Shown here one piece after another: positions 47,673 through 59,559 of a stretch of 64,000 nucleotides of DNA; position 1 is the stretch's first letter; each line of letters begins with the position of its first letter. Both the position numbers and the translations under genes were made by a program. Source of the DNA: Ophiura sarsii (taxonomy: Eukaryota > Echinodermata > Ophiuroidea > Amphilepidida > Ophiuridae); assembly GCA_035610835.1 (NCBI GenBank), contig CM069452.1:8141109-8205108 (forward strand). Direction: 5' to 3'. Below the pieces are notes generated by a model. That model searched no databases and was not told the DNA's origin. It saw nothing but the letters and a program-made list of their open reading frames with translations.

Positions 47673-48138
47673 CAGGGGTGTACTTTCGCGACATCCTGCG
47701 AGAATCCAAATGGATTCTCGCAGAGGAATTTTGTGAGAATCCATGGATTCTCGCAGAATATTTTTGCGAGAATCCTTTTTTACTGAATTTAAATTCCGCA
47801 TTTTAAACATTTATTGTACTATTGTATACTTAGAAAATAATAGTACACAAATTGAATCAAACACTTCTTAAAATTAATTAAATAATATCAAGAATAAGGC
47901 TATAAGCTTGCATATCTTCCAAATTCGGCATGCTTGTTGACTAAGGGTCAAATATCAGTCATCTAAGGTCCTGTTTTGGACTCAAAGAGAAGAAAAAAAG
48001 TTTAAAAAAATAAAAAAAAGTAAATATATATATATATTTTTTTTGTTGGCGAGAATCCACCTGGATTTGCGCGGTAGTGATTTTGCGCGAATCTTTACGC
48101 GAATCGATTCGCGGATTCGCGCCGAAAGTACACCCCTG
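47673..48138. mobile_element. MITE with CAGGGGTGTACTTTCG ends
   Basis: CAGGGGTGTACTTTCG is inverted at the right end (CGAAAGTACACCCCTG). AAGGC(C) lies next to both ends. The interior has TGCGAGAATCCATGGATTCT-type palindromes near the left and GCGAATCGATTCGCGGATTC near the right, shared in style with 20,874-21,064 and 31,214-31,406. Confidence 0.8.
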
Positions 48139-48833
48139 AAGGCCCAACATAAGCGGGCGCTGGGTGATTTTTACCCCTCAAGTCCTCCTGCCATAGCGCC
48201 CAGTTATGCTGAAAAATAAACCGAGCGCTGATATTTTGTCCAAACCAGCGCCCGTTGACGATCGGGAAGCTTGCCCAAAACATCGAATTTCTATTTGACA
48301 ATATGATTTAATAAAAAGTTAGCTCCCAGTAGACTGAAAGTAGCTCCTGGTTCTTAATAAATCCCATGATCTGGGTGCTTCTTTGAAAAAAAAAGTAGCT
48401 CCAGGTAAAAAACCCTGTTATCTTGAGCCTTGATTGGGAATGGACATGCGTATTGTTACTGAGCAGAACTGATTTTCGAGATGAGCTCAATAAGCAATAC
48501 AATCCCATTGAAAATTTGATTTGGTACAAAAAATGTCACCTTGTCTTATCGAACAAATAATCTCAAATTATCTACCAGGGTTGGCCGATTTAATTCATTT
48601 AAATCAAATGATTTTTAAATTAAAATTACTGATCACTTTTGACAAATTTGAAGTGAATTTCTTCTTTCTTAAATTGACTGTTTATTACACGTACCTCCCT
48701 GGTTTTACTTCATTCTTATACCTATGATGTAATTTTATTCATTTCCAATAGATTCACCTTCCAGGTGCAGAATTCAACAGTGATTTCCCTACAATATATT
48801 TGCTCGCAAATTGTCAACATTTAAAGTCATGTA
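48139..48833. other. Stretch with short inverted words only
   Basis: GCGGGCGCTGG and CCAGCGCCCG (48,151 and 48,245) are inverted and may mark a small palindromic element. AGTAGCTCC is repeated at 48,339 and 48,394. No gene is seen. Confidence 0.4.
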
Positions 48834-49053
48834 CTATAAAAGTAGAAATTTGCGCGAGGTTTTTATTTTCGCGAATCAATCCTCAACCGCGAAAATATAA
48901 GAATTTCGCGAATCAATCCTCAACCGCGAAAATATAAACTTGCGAAAATTATTATTATTAACCGTTTTGTTCACAAATGTTGAAAATCGCGAAAATAAAA
49001 AAATAAAAAAATGCCTGTTATGACCATTTTCGTGAAAATATTGACTTTTACAG
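48834..49053. mobile_element. MITE, CTGTAAAAGT family
   Basis: CTATAAAAGT at the left and ACTTTTACAG at the right. The interior GCGAATCAATCCTCAACCGC is duplicated in tandem. It is similar in reverse orientation to 51,707-51,876. Confidence 0.8.
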
Positions 49054-50032
49054 TGTTGGTTTTTGTAAATACCTGGTAGGGTTTGCATGTCCATCATTCC
49101 ACTGGTCCTCTTTGAACACTCATAGGGTATGTTAGAATTTGAAAATTGGGTAAAACATTTTGCAAGTTTGTGAAATTTTGTTAATCGAAACAACAGTCGC
49201 TTACACGGCCTCTAGGAACGATCTTGTGTATGGTTGAGTAGAGCCTGAGACTAATATAACTTTATTATATTAGTCTCAGGTAGAGCATAGCATACAAACT
49301 GTTTTGCTTTGTGTGTCAACGGCAAAGGAGGATACCTTAATAAACACATCGGGCAAAACAAATATTAAGTGCTTTCAGCTAGCTTATTTTTATTATCATA
49401 AGACATAACTATGATAACTTAACATTTATGCTTTAACAATATATCATTATCTATATTCTCAGTCATGTTAATATAATTTGTGTGACATAACGATACAACA
49501 CAATACATACCAATAAATACATAAACGAGCACAATCTGAGTAGCAACAACATTTCGCTAATTTCGCTAGGACCGCTATTCCACAAATTAAAATGCCTCTA
49601 ATTAAGATTTTATATATAGGTTAACATAGCAAGATGATTCAAATTAGTTTTTGTTAATATTACTTAGGCAAGTAATATATAGATATAATATACATTTTTT
49701 CCAGCTTTTCATTACTTTAAATAACGTCATTCTATATTTTGCTACTATTGCAGGAAAAACACAAGATCTATTTCAACAAGTCTGTCAAAACCATACTATA
49801 GACCTCATCTGGGCATATTATGATTTCATTACCAAACTTCCTTTCTGATTTTATAATCAAAGTGACTAGCCACAACAGACTAACCAACATTAAACATTGA
49901 TGTAACTGTGTTATTCGCAAATTCAATGTTTACCAAACATGTTTTAGCAATATGCGGGTACTCTTTATTTCTATGGACCCGTTTCATCAATATCTTGAGA
50001 GAAGAGGCCAATTTAAGTTTTTATTACAACTT
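49054..50032. other. Stretch with one short perfect hairpin
   Basis: CCTGAGACTAATATA (49,244-49,258) is exactly inverted at 49,266-49,280 around a 7-base loop. The rest is AT-rich without recognisable features. Confidence 0.5.
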
Positions 50033-50108
50033 AAGGTGTGTTCATACTCGCGCACCGATGTCCATCGACGTCGGCCGATGCGCAACTATGGGAGTATGAA
50101 CGCACCTT
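50033..50108. mobile_element. 76-bp MITE, AAGGTGTGTTCATACTC ends
   Basis: AAGGTGTGTTCATACTC is inverted at 50,092-50,108 with one change. TTA and TAT flank it. It is very short, with almost only arms and a CG-rich centre. Confidence 0.7.
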
Positions 50109-50310
50109 TATGTGTGTGTGCTTCTCATTGGGAATGTAATTTGGAGATTTAAAAAATGTAGTGGTCAAAATATTGTGCACTTAAAAAAGAAATTAGAAAC
50201 ATATATTGCAAGCATTATAAATTAAAAAACAAATTGAAGTGAAACTGAGAAAACTAATTTTTAAAGTTAAGTTTTATGTTATATGTGGCACTATGCGTAC
50301 TGTCAAGGCT

Positions 50311-50452
50311 AAAGGGTGCAGTTGTCGGTAAAATAAGTAGAAAAAGTATCCAATCTTATTTTTAACCACAAATGTGTCATTTTGAAGCATTGAAAAAGTT
50401 CCTTTTGTTGCTATTATATCAACTTTTTCTGCAAGAGACAACTGCACCCTTT
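50311..50452. mobile_element. MITE with AAAGGGTGCAGTTGTC ends
   Basis: The 16-base arms are perfectly inverted, and similarity continues inward with AGAAAAAGT / ACTTTTTCT. Confidence 0.75.
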
Positions 50453-50751
50453 TGCTGCTGCTGGACAGATATAATCTTTTGATATAAGATAATAGACAAC
50501 TTAAATGTAGTGAAAGTCAGACATTTGCGAGATATATTTTATACAAAGGAGCTGCCTGCGACAGGATAACATACAATACATAAGAATGGTGTACTCATGA
50601 TTGCAAGTTATTGACATTAATCAGTTCGTCCAATATCAATTCTGTTTAATTTTCTGGGATATTGATTTAATTTTTGTTCAACAAAATACATAATTTCAAC
50701 TAGCACCTCTTTATAGTGTAACATAAGGCAATTGATATCATATCCGTCTGG

Positions 50752-50989
50752 CAGTGGCGGCACCAGCATATAAAATGGGGTGGGGGGGGGGTAACTTTTA
50801 TTGTAAAAATTGCCTGATATTTTAGCTTAATTTGTTCAGGATTAAACATTTAAGACCAATTAAGACTAATTTTAAGTAATTTTGACATTAAAAGTCAACA
50901 TTTTCGATTGTTTGGGGGACAAAATGGGGTGGGACTTGAGGTGACTGGGGGAAAGTACTAGTAGGTAGGCAAAGGTTGTGCCGCCACTG
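50752..50989. mobile_element. hAT-type MITE, CAGTGGCGGCAC ends with 8-bp target duplication
   Basis: CAGTGGCGGCAC is inverted at the right. CCGTCTGG (50,744-50,751) and CCGTCAGG (50,990-50,997) are 7/8 identical, matching the 8-bp duplication known for hAT transposons. Confidence 0.85.
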
Positions 50990-51024
50990 CCGTCAGGTAT
51001 ACATGAAAGGTTTTCAAAAGCAGT

Positions 51025-51173
51025 TGTGACCCATCACATCAGAATAGACCCTGAAACGAAGATTGATACTTAATATTACAAAGCTATTTTTAGATTTTAA
51101 AAAGTGACACCTTGCGTGTGTATTTGTTATTTTCTGCAGAGACTAGTGGTCTGTTTTGATGTGATGGGTCACA
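51025..51173. mobile_element. MITE with TGTGACCCATCACATCA ends
   Basis: Arms of 26 bases, TGTGACCCATCACATCAGAA onward, inverted with two or three changes. Related by termini to the elements at 6987, 23,599 and 61,429. Confidence 0.75.
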
Positions 51174-51476
51174 TTGAGTAAAATTACAAGTTGTGTCTCC
51201 TATTGATTACAGGTGCTTGTTTCGTCAGAGTCTTGGCCCCCTCAACCCTTTCTTCGCTGCTTTATGCACCTGGGCATCTAGTCTCCCTATAGAAATGAAA
51301 CAGATAAAACATAAACATTAATACTGTATACCGGGACTGTATATTATTAGAACATGGATACATCATTTTATACAAAGTAGGGGCAATGTCCTTTACGAAT
51401 CGTCCATGAAGTTTCATCAATATCCATTGAACTTAGGGAAACAAAATTTCAGAATGATTTAGAAAATTGTATTATA

Positions 51477-51704
51477 CAGTAAAACTAGAAATGTTCGCGA
51501 GTTTAAAATTTCATGAATCGGCAATACTGGCCTAAATCATGGCATGAAAAATTCGCTAACGTAAACTTTGGGACTTACATTGTAACTTTGCGATGCACTG
51601 TACAAGGTAGATTGGAAATATTTGCGGCATGACATTTTTGCAAGTAAGTGCTCCTCGCAAAATTAGTGAAATTTAAATGCACACAAACATTTCTGGTTTT
51701 ACAG
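51477..51704. mobile_element. MITE, CAGTAAAAC ends, abutting the next element
   Basis: CAGTAAAACTAGAAAT at the left and TTTCTGGTTTTACAG at the right, with TA on both sides; the right TA is shared with the element that starts at 51,707. Confidence 0.7.
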
Positions 51705-51706
51705 TA

Positions 51707-51876
51707 CTGTAAAAGTCAATATTTTCGCGATAAGATATTTCACGAAAATGGTCATAACAGGCATTTCGCGATTTTCAACAATTGTGAACAAAAGTCAATG
51801 GAAGTCAATAATTTTCGCGAGTTTATATTTTCGCGGATGAGGATTGATTCGCGAAAATAAAAACCCCTTTTACAGT
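51707..51876. mobile_element. MITE, CTGTAAAAGT family
   Basis: CTGTAAAAGTC at the left, CCCTTTTACAG at the right, TA-flanked. The interior is close to the reverse complement of 48,834-49,053. Confidence 0.8.
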
Positions 51877-53946
51877 AATCATCTTTGACACGTTTAGTTT
51901 CAGGGATCCTGGTCCTCTTTTAAACTCGGGTAAATTCATGTTTGTGTTCAGCTTTATTCTAAAACTAGAATTTTCAGATATTGGTCAACTTAAAATCAAT
52001 AATATAATTGACTTTCTAGGAGTTGGAAATGTTGGCAAAGCAAGTACTGTATAATCCATGAATGAATAAAAATGTGGGTGACATGTTTCTATTCAACATT
52101 TTGGAAGGGGACTAGGGGAGGAGCAGAACTAAGAAAAGGGTGAATGTCCACCACAAAAGAGATTCAATTTATTTCATACAATACATGTTGAGAAACCTGT
52201 ACAAAGCCTTTCCACATTGGTGCACCCCTTTCCCTACCCTTAGGCTGTAGTTAGTACTCGTATTGATCTCTTTATTGACTGTGATACATTAAAATAGCAT
52301 TGCCCTAAAGCTAGTCTGTAAGGTATTGGTCCGTAACTAGAATAGCCTTTCAATGCCAGAAAGCAGACATAAACACAAGTCACATTGAGCCAACACATAT
52401 AAAATGTCTCACTGCCATGTAAAGGGCATGGACCATTGAAGAGTGAAGACTCTCTTTAACAGCCTCTAGGGACCATTGAAGACTCATTTTAGCAGCCTCT
52501 AGTGTTATGTCCGTACCTTATCAGCTAACAGCCTTTCTGAATTATAATTAACACTACATTTTTTAAAAGAAAAGATTATCAAAAGTTTGATTTCAAACTC
52601 TTTCATTTTTAAACCTAATGTTTAAAAAATCTGGTATACTGAATGGTATGTTCAAGTCCTACAACTCTACAACAATTTTAAAATAAGTTTTAAAGCATAT
52701 TTTAAAATAATGCATGAGAGCCTTAGATCAAACATTTTCCTAACATTATTCTTCTTTGGATGTTGAAATCTATAATAGTCTCCTAAAAATATATTTTAAA
52801 AATTTATATTTACTGAATCTTTTTTTTTTACCACTGCAATTTAAAAAATAAAATTCACCATTGCAATGAACTTTACATAGGCATATTATACTAGTTCACA
52901 AGCCCCGACTGTTGGCAATAATGAGTTCTGAAGACGACCAAGCTCGAAAATCTAGGTGAACTAATTTTGAAGACATTTGTATTTTACTAATGCTACAATG
53001 ACTTTAAACTCGGGGCTCAAATCTAACAGACAATCTTTCTAGTAGACTGTTAAATGAGCAGACTATATGACTGAGGCAGACGCTATCAGTTACACTATCA
53101 ACTCACACTGTAAATGACATCTAATATTCAATGTACACCGCATTACACAACTGTCTTGTTAGTGTCATCTTACTCAGTCAGGGTTGCTTACTTGCTGCAC
53201 TGCCAGGCAGCAAGAATGTATGTGATGGATTATTTTCAAGGGGTTTCCGTCAAACGGGGGTACTGAGTAGGTAGGAGAGTATGTCAATGGTAGAACTGAA
53301 AGGCAATATAAAATCGGGATATTTGGAAATACTGCCTCCCTATTTATAACACCATAGCTATGGGCACAGTATGTGTAATTGTAGGTTTTTTATGTCAATG
53401 GTATATTTATTTACAGGTAAGGGTATATTTATTTACAGGTAAGTCGATCACTGGCTGACAGGCAAGACATTTATTACGCAATAAACTTCTTTTGTTTATG
53501 TGACGCGATCAAGCGGAATGAGTCGGATGTCAGGAATGTTGATTTTGAGTTTTGGGTAAATAGAAGTGACGAATTCTTATGTTTTATTTTGTTTTCTCGG
53601 TTGGTAAATTGTTTGTAACTTAAAAACTAGAAGTTCAATTTTAGTGGGGTTTGGACCATATTGTAGCATTTTCCACCTGCTTCTAAATGATGTACAAATA
53701 TCAAAATTGAAAAATGCCGACATGCAACTTTTTTCGCTTGATCATGTCACATACATGAGGCCTACAAAAAAGGTTTGTTTGCCCAAACGCGACCGACCCA
53801 AACATCTGTTTTGTGTGGGAATTTTTTATGGTGAAAAATGTATGTTTTCAATTATATTTTTATCTTAAGCTGCCAAATAAATAAACAAAACTGTCCTAGA
53901 CTTTATCTATACCCATATCCTCCCTTGTAAACGCCAAGGAGGTGCA
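51877..53946. other. Long stretch with few features
   Basis: A short tandem pair with GACCATTGAAGA and CAGCCTCTAG lies at 52,431-52,505. TATATTTATTTACAGGTAAG is repeated twice at 53,401-53,444. A lone GCGACCGACCCAAAC word (53,788) recalls the GACCGACCC MITE family, but no ends are found. CTGAAGACGACC near 52,928 recalls Penelope 3' ends. Otherwise AT-rich and featureless. Confidence 0.45.
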
Positions 53947-53954
53947 AATTCAAG

Positions 53955-54197
53955 CAGGCCTGGAAGTTCAATTTTGTTTGTTTGTTGGTACCAGCCAGTC
54001 GGGCAGGTAGCTTCTAAAAGTTACCAGCCCAATAACAAAATTACCTGCCAAAATTTGTTTCCCAACTCACAAGTACATTATTAGGTATCTTTGAGTTTGA
54101 TGAAAGAGCTACCTGTCAGTTGGGCAGGCACTTTTAAACTGCCTGGGACCAAATTTCCCCCCATGGGCAGGCGGACAGGTGCTTATTTCCAGCCCTG
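53955..54197. mobile_element. hAT-type MITE with perfect 8-bp target duplication AATTCAAG
   Basis: CAGGCCTGGAAGT at the left, inverted as ATTTCCAGCCCTG at the right. AATTCAAG flanks both ends exactly (53,947-53,954 and 54,198-54,205). Interior words GGCAGGTAGCT and GGGCAGGCA recur. 243 bp. Confidence 0.9.
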
Positions 54198-54419
54198 AAT
54201 TCAAGATTCTAGCACAATACAGGACATCAAACATGGTCTGAGGGTTTGTACTATGGGCTGCAAGCCGGTCACCCTTGCATTTAAAACACATGCTTTCATT
54301 GAGATTTTAGATTGTCCACATTTATTTGGTATGGTGCTAAAAACAAAATATAAGAACATTAAAATAATTGATCAGTATTTTCTTCTCTGAAAGTGTCAGG
54401 CAAGCTTTAGAATAGAACT

Positions 54420-55294
54420 ATAGCTAGGCCCCGGAGGATCCCGCGATTTTTTAAGGCAAAAACCGAGAGGCAAGTTTACTAAAACAGCGATTCACAGGAT
54501 TTGCAACCAAAACCGAGAAATGCCGCGAAAATAAACCAAATGCGAGAAACCGCGACCAAAAATGTGACCAAAAAATCGCCCCCAAATATCACCTCTTTAA
54601 AAAGTAAATAAGCTTACTTTATAGTCCATTTTTCTTCTCTGCGAGAAAATATATTGATTTCCAAATTTATCCCTGGCAGAGGGGTTTCATAATTTGCGTA
54701 ATATTCTAATTAATGTTCTCCGTTTTGACATTTTTTATACGGAAGAAATATTTGTTTTGAACACGAACCACCATCTTGAGTACATCCCCCAGTGGCTTTC
54801 AGTCGATACTAAATATTACCGCACTTTACATTGATAACAAAATGTAGAGGGCGGCAGAGTGTTAGTCAATTCTTTATCATGAAACCCGTTTCCAGCAACC
54901 TAGGCGGCATCATTAATCATTATGCATTACGTCAAAACACGTGCGATCTCAAATTGATGATACCAATTTTACGGCGCGGCGTAACATGGGGAAAATAACA
55001 TACGGGAACCAGACATTGTTTACATATAAAAGGGATTTTCCGGGGGGATTTTCCCAACCAAGTTTGCATTGGTAGGATTGGTACGATAGATCGAAATTTA
55101 ACAAGACATTTCAAGATTTTCTTGGACTAATTACGGTCGATATTTGTGTAGAAATTCGAAATTTTGTTTTGTTGAGGAAAAAACCAACAATTCCGCGAAA
55201 TCTCGGCATACTTTTAGAAAACCGAGGCAAATGGTAAAACCCGAGAATCACGGCGAGAAAACCGCGATCGCGGGAACCTCCAGGGCTTAACTAT
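54420..55294. mobile_element. Inverted-repeat element of about 875 bp, probable hAT relic
   Basis: TAGGCCCCGGAGGATCCCGC at the left is inverted as CGCGGGAACCTCCAGGGCTT at the right, and ACTATAG adjoins both ends. Repeated ACCGAGA and GCGAGAAA words lie near both termini. No transposase frame remains. Confidence 0.65.
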
Positions 55295-56036
55295 AGCAAT
55301 AAAGAGAAGGAAACAAAGTGGTTTAATATGTAAATTATCAAAAAGATGGCATTTTACAAGGCTGTAGGCAATCGCATGTATTATGCGTTCTGCATCTACT
55401 TCAAAGAGACATATTTTCATCAAAACCGGCCCAAAAAAACGCTTCACAAAGGGGTTTTGGGGGGCGAGGGGAGGCGTTTAAAAAAAAAAGCCTACAATGG
55501 TACACAAAAAAGGTACATTACATCGCCCCCTCCCTGTATCCCCCACAGGCTAAATGGGGCTTCATTACTATGAGTTTTCAATCTTTTAAATGTCGTGTTA
55601 ACAGACACTTTCTCTCCAACTCTTCAGAGTATGATGGCTAAGCTCTCTCGATGTATCAATGACCTCCAGATATTATTTTTCTTCTTATTTTTTGATGTTA
55701 TTCTCTATGTTTGGGTGTTTATCCTATTCCTGTCCCACGCCACTTTCATTGGCTTTTTTACTTGCCCAATTGTGTTTACTTGTATTTTTGATTATTTTCT
55801 GAGTTGCAGTGAACCAATTGATTGGCCCATCAGAGCTCTCTGTTGAGAGTTACCCGTTTGATTTGTAATCACTCAGTTCATTAACTTTGTTAATGTCTGT
55901 TGGGCTTTTGTTCACATTTGCTCTTTATATACAAAAAAAAAGTTGCAAAGATATATGCCGGCTGCATTAGAATGACATTGGTCTCCTTTTTACAGTGACT
56001 GGTCAAACTAGGAAGAGCTTAATATATACTGTATAT
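55295..56036. other. Stretch with no recognised feature
   Basis: Includes a hydrophobic 83-codon frame at 55,595-55,846 without recognisable identity, and an A-rich tract. I see no gene or element signature. Confidence 0.45.
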
Positions 56037-56438
56037 CAAGCGTGTGCAACCTGCGGCCCGCCGGCTTCTAATCTGCGGCCCGCAAAGCAATCCCAAAATT
56101 CCCGTTTTAACCGGAATTCCCTAGGTTACACAAATTACGGATTGTCTTAGTGGTGTGCTCCCTTATAATTAGTAGGGTGACGCGCTGCATTTAGTAAATA
56201 TAACTCGAGGCGTGATTGCGTGTTAACATTCCTGGTTAATATGGCGCTTGCAGCAGCAATAGCGAGTAAAGAGGAAATTACATGAAGAGAAGCGGATATT
56301 CAATGAGCAATGGACTTCCTCTCCCCCTATAACCTCTCCTCCAGACATGATTTGGAATGTTTGACAATCACTGCGGCCCGCAAATGGATCTCAAAATCAC
56401 AATGAGGCCCGGGTGGTAGAAAAGGTTGCACATGCTTG
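56037..56438. mobile_element. hAT-type non-autonomous element with perfect 8-bp target duplication CTGTATAT
   Basis: CAAGCGTGTGCAACCT at the left and AGGTTGCACATGCTTG at the right are inverted. CTGTATAT flanks both ends exactly (56,029-56,036 and 56,439-56,446). CTGCGGCCCGCAAA occurs near both ends. A short plus-strand frame near 56,283-56,320 reads EEKRIFNEQWT, which resembles the N-terminal region of hAT (ZBED5-like) transposases, so a deletion derivative of an autonomous hAT is likely. Confidence 0.85.
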
Positions 56439-56446
56439 CTGTATAT

Positions 56447-56947
56447 AGTGCATACTAATGTCATTAGTAAGGAACTATGAATGAAATATGAATGTATATT
56501 TTCAATTTCATAAATAATAATGCAAAATTATATCCATAGGATGGCTCAACTTACATATTTTATGTTTTCCTTTGATTGGAAACCTTACCACAAGTTCTTG
56601 TGGGTTTTCTACAATAAACACATACGGTGATGATGATTCTCCATCAGGGTACTGTATAAAGAATAAAAATAATTATAGTATTAATGATTTGGGATATTGG
56701 TTTTAGAGAAAGCTTAAGTGTATATATTGTTTACTAATACCAATTGCATAAAACATTTTAACAGGGCAGTGACCTCATATGGGAAACCCAACATTTTTTG
56801 TCCACATTGATGTTCATTAATCCTAACCTTACCAGAGGCCACAAAAGGCCACAGGCAAAAGCTGATGTATCGTGTGCTTCATGAATCTATCTCGTGGCAT
56901 GATCCGGGGAGCTGTCAAATGGTTTCGAAAAAATTCAACTTTTTTGA
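56447..56947. other. Stretch with no recognised feature
   Basis: AT-rich single-copy DNA between a hAT relic and a SINE. Confidence 0.5.
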
Positions 56948-57235
56948 GCTCCCCATTAGTGCAATCAGTTAGGATTCTGCCTTTCACGCCGGCAGTCTGG
57001 GTTCGATCCATGGTACGGGCGAACAGTGATCTTTCCCAAAAAATTTGACTCGTTTTTTCTCCCCTGTCAAAAGTGGCTTAGGGAGTTGTTTAAAAGGGTC
57101 TTAATTGAAACTGAAAATTTAGTTTTCAGTTTCTTACATTTACTATGGAAATGTTCATGTTTGTTTACGTTTGTTTCACACTTCAAGCAGCTACCAGATA
57201 AATGCTATACAAATGGACACACATAATATTTCTTT
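56948..57235 (+). mobile_element. tRNA-Glu-derived SINE
   Basis: The head (56,948-57,021) contains TAGTGCAATCAGTTAGGA (A-box region), a TTC anticodon in CTGCCTTTCACGCCGGCAG, and GGTTCGATCC (57,000-57,009), an exact B box. The arrangement matches tRNA-Glu. The D arm is altered and the acceptor stem does not close, so it is not a working tRNA. A non-tRNA body follows and ends near an AATATTTC stretch. Confidence 0.75.
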
Positions 57236-57355
57236 TGTGGAATTTATGTAATGACATTTCAAATCATAAATCTAAAAACAAGCTCAATGGTTCAAAAGGT
57301 GTCAAATACAAGGACAAAATTAATTGCATTAAAATAACCACTCAATTTCTGTTAA

Positions 57356-57734
57356 AGGGGCATTGAGAGATGTATCGATATACTAAATGAGTAAATAACG
57401 TAAAGATAATCATCAACATAGCCTAAATCCAAAATATCATACAATTCTGACATCGCCTTCATGCCAAACTAAGCAAACAACGGCACTTCCGGGTTGAGAT
57501 TTGCCGCGAAAGTCTGTGAGTAAAACTTAGCATAACTTCCGAATTCAGCACCTTAGTTTCGATACGATCATATCGAAACTAAGAAAATCATGAAATTTTA
57601 TATGATAAACGGCGAATGTTGGTCAAATGTTTCAGATAGTAGTTAGTATATGCTTAAGTATTACTTTGATGCAAAAAAACTGATTTCCAGGATAATTGAG
57701 GGCGCACTCCCATACGTATCTCTCAATGCCCCTT
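57356..57734. mobile_element. MITE in a TTAA site, AGGGGCATTGAGAGAT ends
   Basis: AGGGGCATTGAGAGAT is exactly inverted at the right. TTAA flanks both ends (57,352-57,355 and 57,735-57,738). Inside, CTTAGTTTCGATA (57,552-57,564) is exactly inverted at 57,571-57,583. The interior TTGAGGGCGCACTC echoes the TTAA element at 34,867-35,250. Confidence 0.85.
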
Positions 57735-57738
57735 TAAA

Positions 57739-58262
57739 CTTCGCAAAATGAGACGATATTCCTCATCAAAGACCAAGCTTTTTGGGCTGAAAATCCTCCA
57801 ATAAATCAAAGGCCCCTCAACATACATGTTTAAGCAAAAATGTGAAACTTGGTGTGTCTTTTAAACATGTTCACGGACCAATAATATGTTAAGGTTTTTC
57901 TTGCCTTTTCTAATGATGACTTATGTAAAACTTGGCATGTGTCTTTAACAAATATGATGCGATCTGTGAAAACCCGCCACATGGTGGCATTTTTCATATT
58001 GGAGATATTTATTTCATAAGAAAGCTAAAACTGTGCTGATCGCAGATCGCATCACAAATGTTCACAGACCAATAATAAATTGTGGTTTTTTCTTGCCCAA
58101 TTGATTGCTTTCTTCTATACCTGTTCTCTATATTGTTCCTGTGGTAGGCAATCCACCATATCAGCACAGCCTAGCAAACAGCCAATAGGGTATTGAGATG
58201 GGAAAGTGATATCCTCTCCTGTAATAAATTATACACAAGAGTTATACTATGATTCAAACAAA
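57739..58262. other. Stretch with a short direct repeat
   Basis: GTTCACGGACCAATAATA (57,869) and GTTCACAGACCAATAATA (58,059) are direct repeats about 190 bp apart, each followed by TTTTTCTTGCC. Nothing else is seen. Confidence 0.5.
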
Positions 58263-58474
58263 TGTGATACGGCACATCAAAAGGGGGACTTTGCGGCCGT
58301 GTGTTTTTCAAGATATAGATGAAAACGGACAGAACAAAATAAAGAAAATAATAAGAATCTAGGAGTCATTTTCACTCTTTAAATCTGAATGCCTTGATCA
58401 ATTTGGATAAATATGGTGTCTGAGAGCACACTCAAAATTTACTTCAAAGTCCCCTTTTGATGTGCTGCATCACA
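58263..58474. mobile_element. MITE with TGTGATRCRGCACATCAAAA ends
   Basis: TGTGATACGGCACATCAAAA followed by GGGGGACTTTG is inverted at the right (CAAAGTCCCC, then TTTTGATGTGCTGCATCACA). Confidence 0.75.
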
Positions 58475-58547
58475 AATATGAGCATTTTAAAATATAAAAC
58501 AATAAAGACAAATCAATTAGATAGCAAATATTACGCAACTTTCAGCA

Positions 58548-58695
58548 TTTAACATGAAGTATAAATGTTTATGCTGCAAAACTATAGTATTGCAAATTCA
58601 AAAGCTACATATTTATTTAACATTTAACATGAAGTATAAATGTTTATGCTGCCAAAATTTAGTATTGCAAATTCAAAAGTTACATATTCATTTAA
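58548..58695. repeat. Two tandem copies of a 74-bp unit
   Basis: CATTTAACATGAAGTATAAA at 58,548 recurs at 58,620; the following TATTGCAAATTCAAAAG is also repeated. Confidence 0.85.
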
Positions 58696-58829
58696 ATAAA
58701 TAATGTTCATAATTCCAACCACAACAAGGATACTGACATCGCCATGGGTAGAGAGGGAGAGCGCTTGTTGAGTTTAATATCAGCTGGCACCTGATGCATA
58801 CAGATATTCCATACAAAGGCATCAATAAA

Positions 58830-59485
58830 GGTTTGTTCACACTAGGTGATATTTGTGACGTGTTCTACCGAAACCAGACGGAATTGGGCAGAGCTCCAAA
58901 CTGAGTAATAGCCCAAAACCTAATTGGGGGTGATTTTTGGGGAATTTGAGTTTCTTGTAAATAATTAATCTTCAAGAGTGTTTATAACATTATTGTGAAA
59001 GTTTCCAATTAAAAAATCAAACCAAGAACAACAACAAAAATGCATTTTTTAAAAAAGTACATTGTAAGTACATCGCAAGTACATCTTTAAAGGACGATAT
59101 CTCAGTTTGGATCTTTCAAAAAGACAACCTTGAAAATGATTTATCTCCGCCTTGGGAAGTCCGATTAAAAAAAAAAGTACCATTGTAAAGCTGAAGATCT
59201 CTACTTTAATAATCAATTACTAACTCAATTTTGATATCTTGCTAAATTGTGTCTGGTTTTGGTAGAACATGTCACATTTGCCGTGTGATGTGGTGCGGCA
59301 GCCTTATTTCCGCCGCAGTGTTTGGCAATTTACCGCATGCGATGGCAGCCAGCGCAGTGTGGCAAAATAGGAAAACGTTAGCGTTAACGCAATGCATCGC
59401 AGCCTGTTACAATAGCAGTTGAATACTTTTTAACTCCATTGCGCTAACGCAACGCACGATAAATAACGTCTAGTGTGAACGGTGC
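58830..59485. mobile_element. Element with GTTCACACTAG ends and a second inner inverted pair
   Basis: GTTCACACTAG (58,835-58,845) is inverted at 59,470-59,480. Inside, GTTCTACCGAAACCAGAC (58,861) is inverted as GTCTGGTTTTGGTAGAAC (59,251), so two inverted pairs are nested. The right third is CG-rich with GCGTTAACGCAATGC words. Confidence 0.65.
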
Positions 59486-59559
59486 TTAAGTGTAATACTG
59501 GAAATATAACAACAGCTTGGCATGATAGTTAGATGCAGTGACTTAAAATCTTAAGTAGT

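Noticed and set aside
56948..57021. A functional tRNA-Glu gene
   Set aside because: A and B boxes and the anticodon are present, but the acceptor stem does not pair and a SINE body follows.
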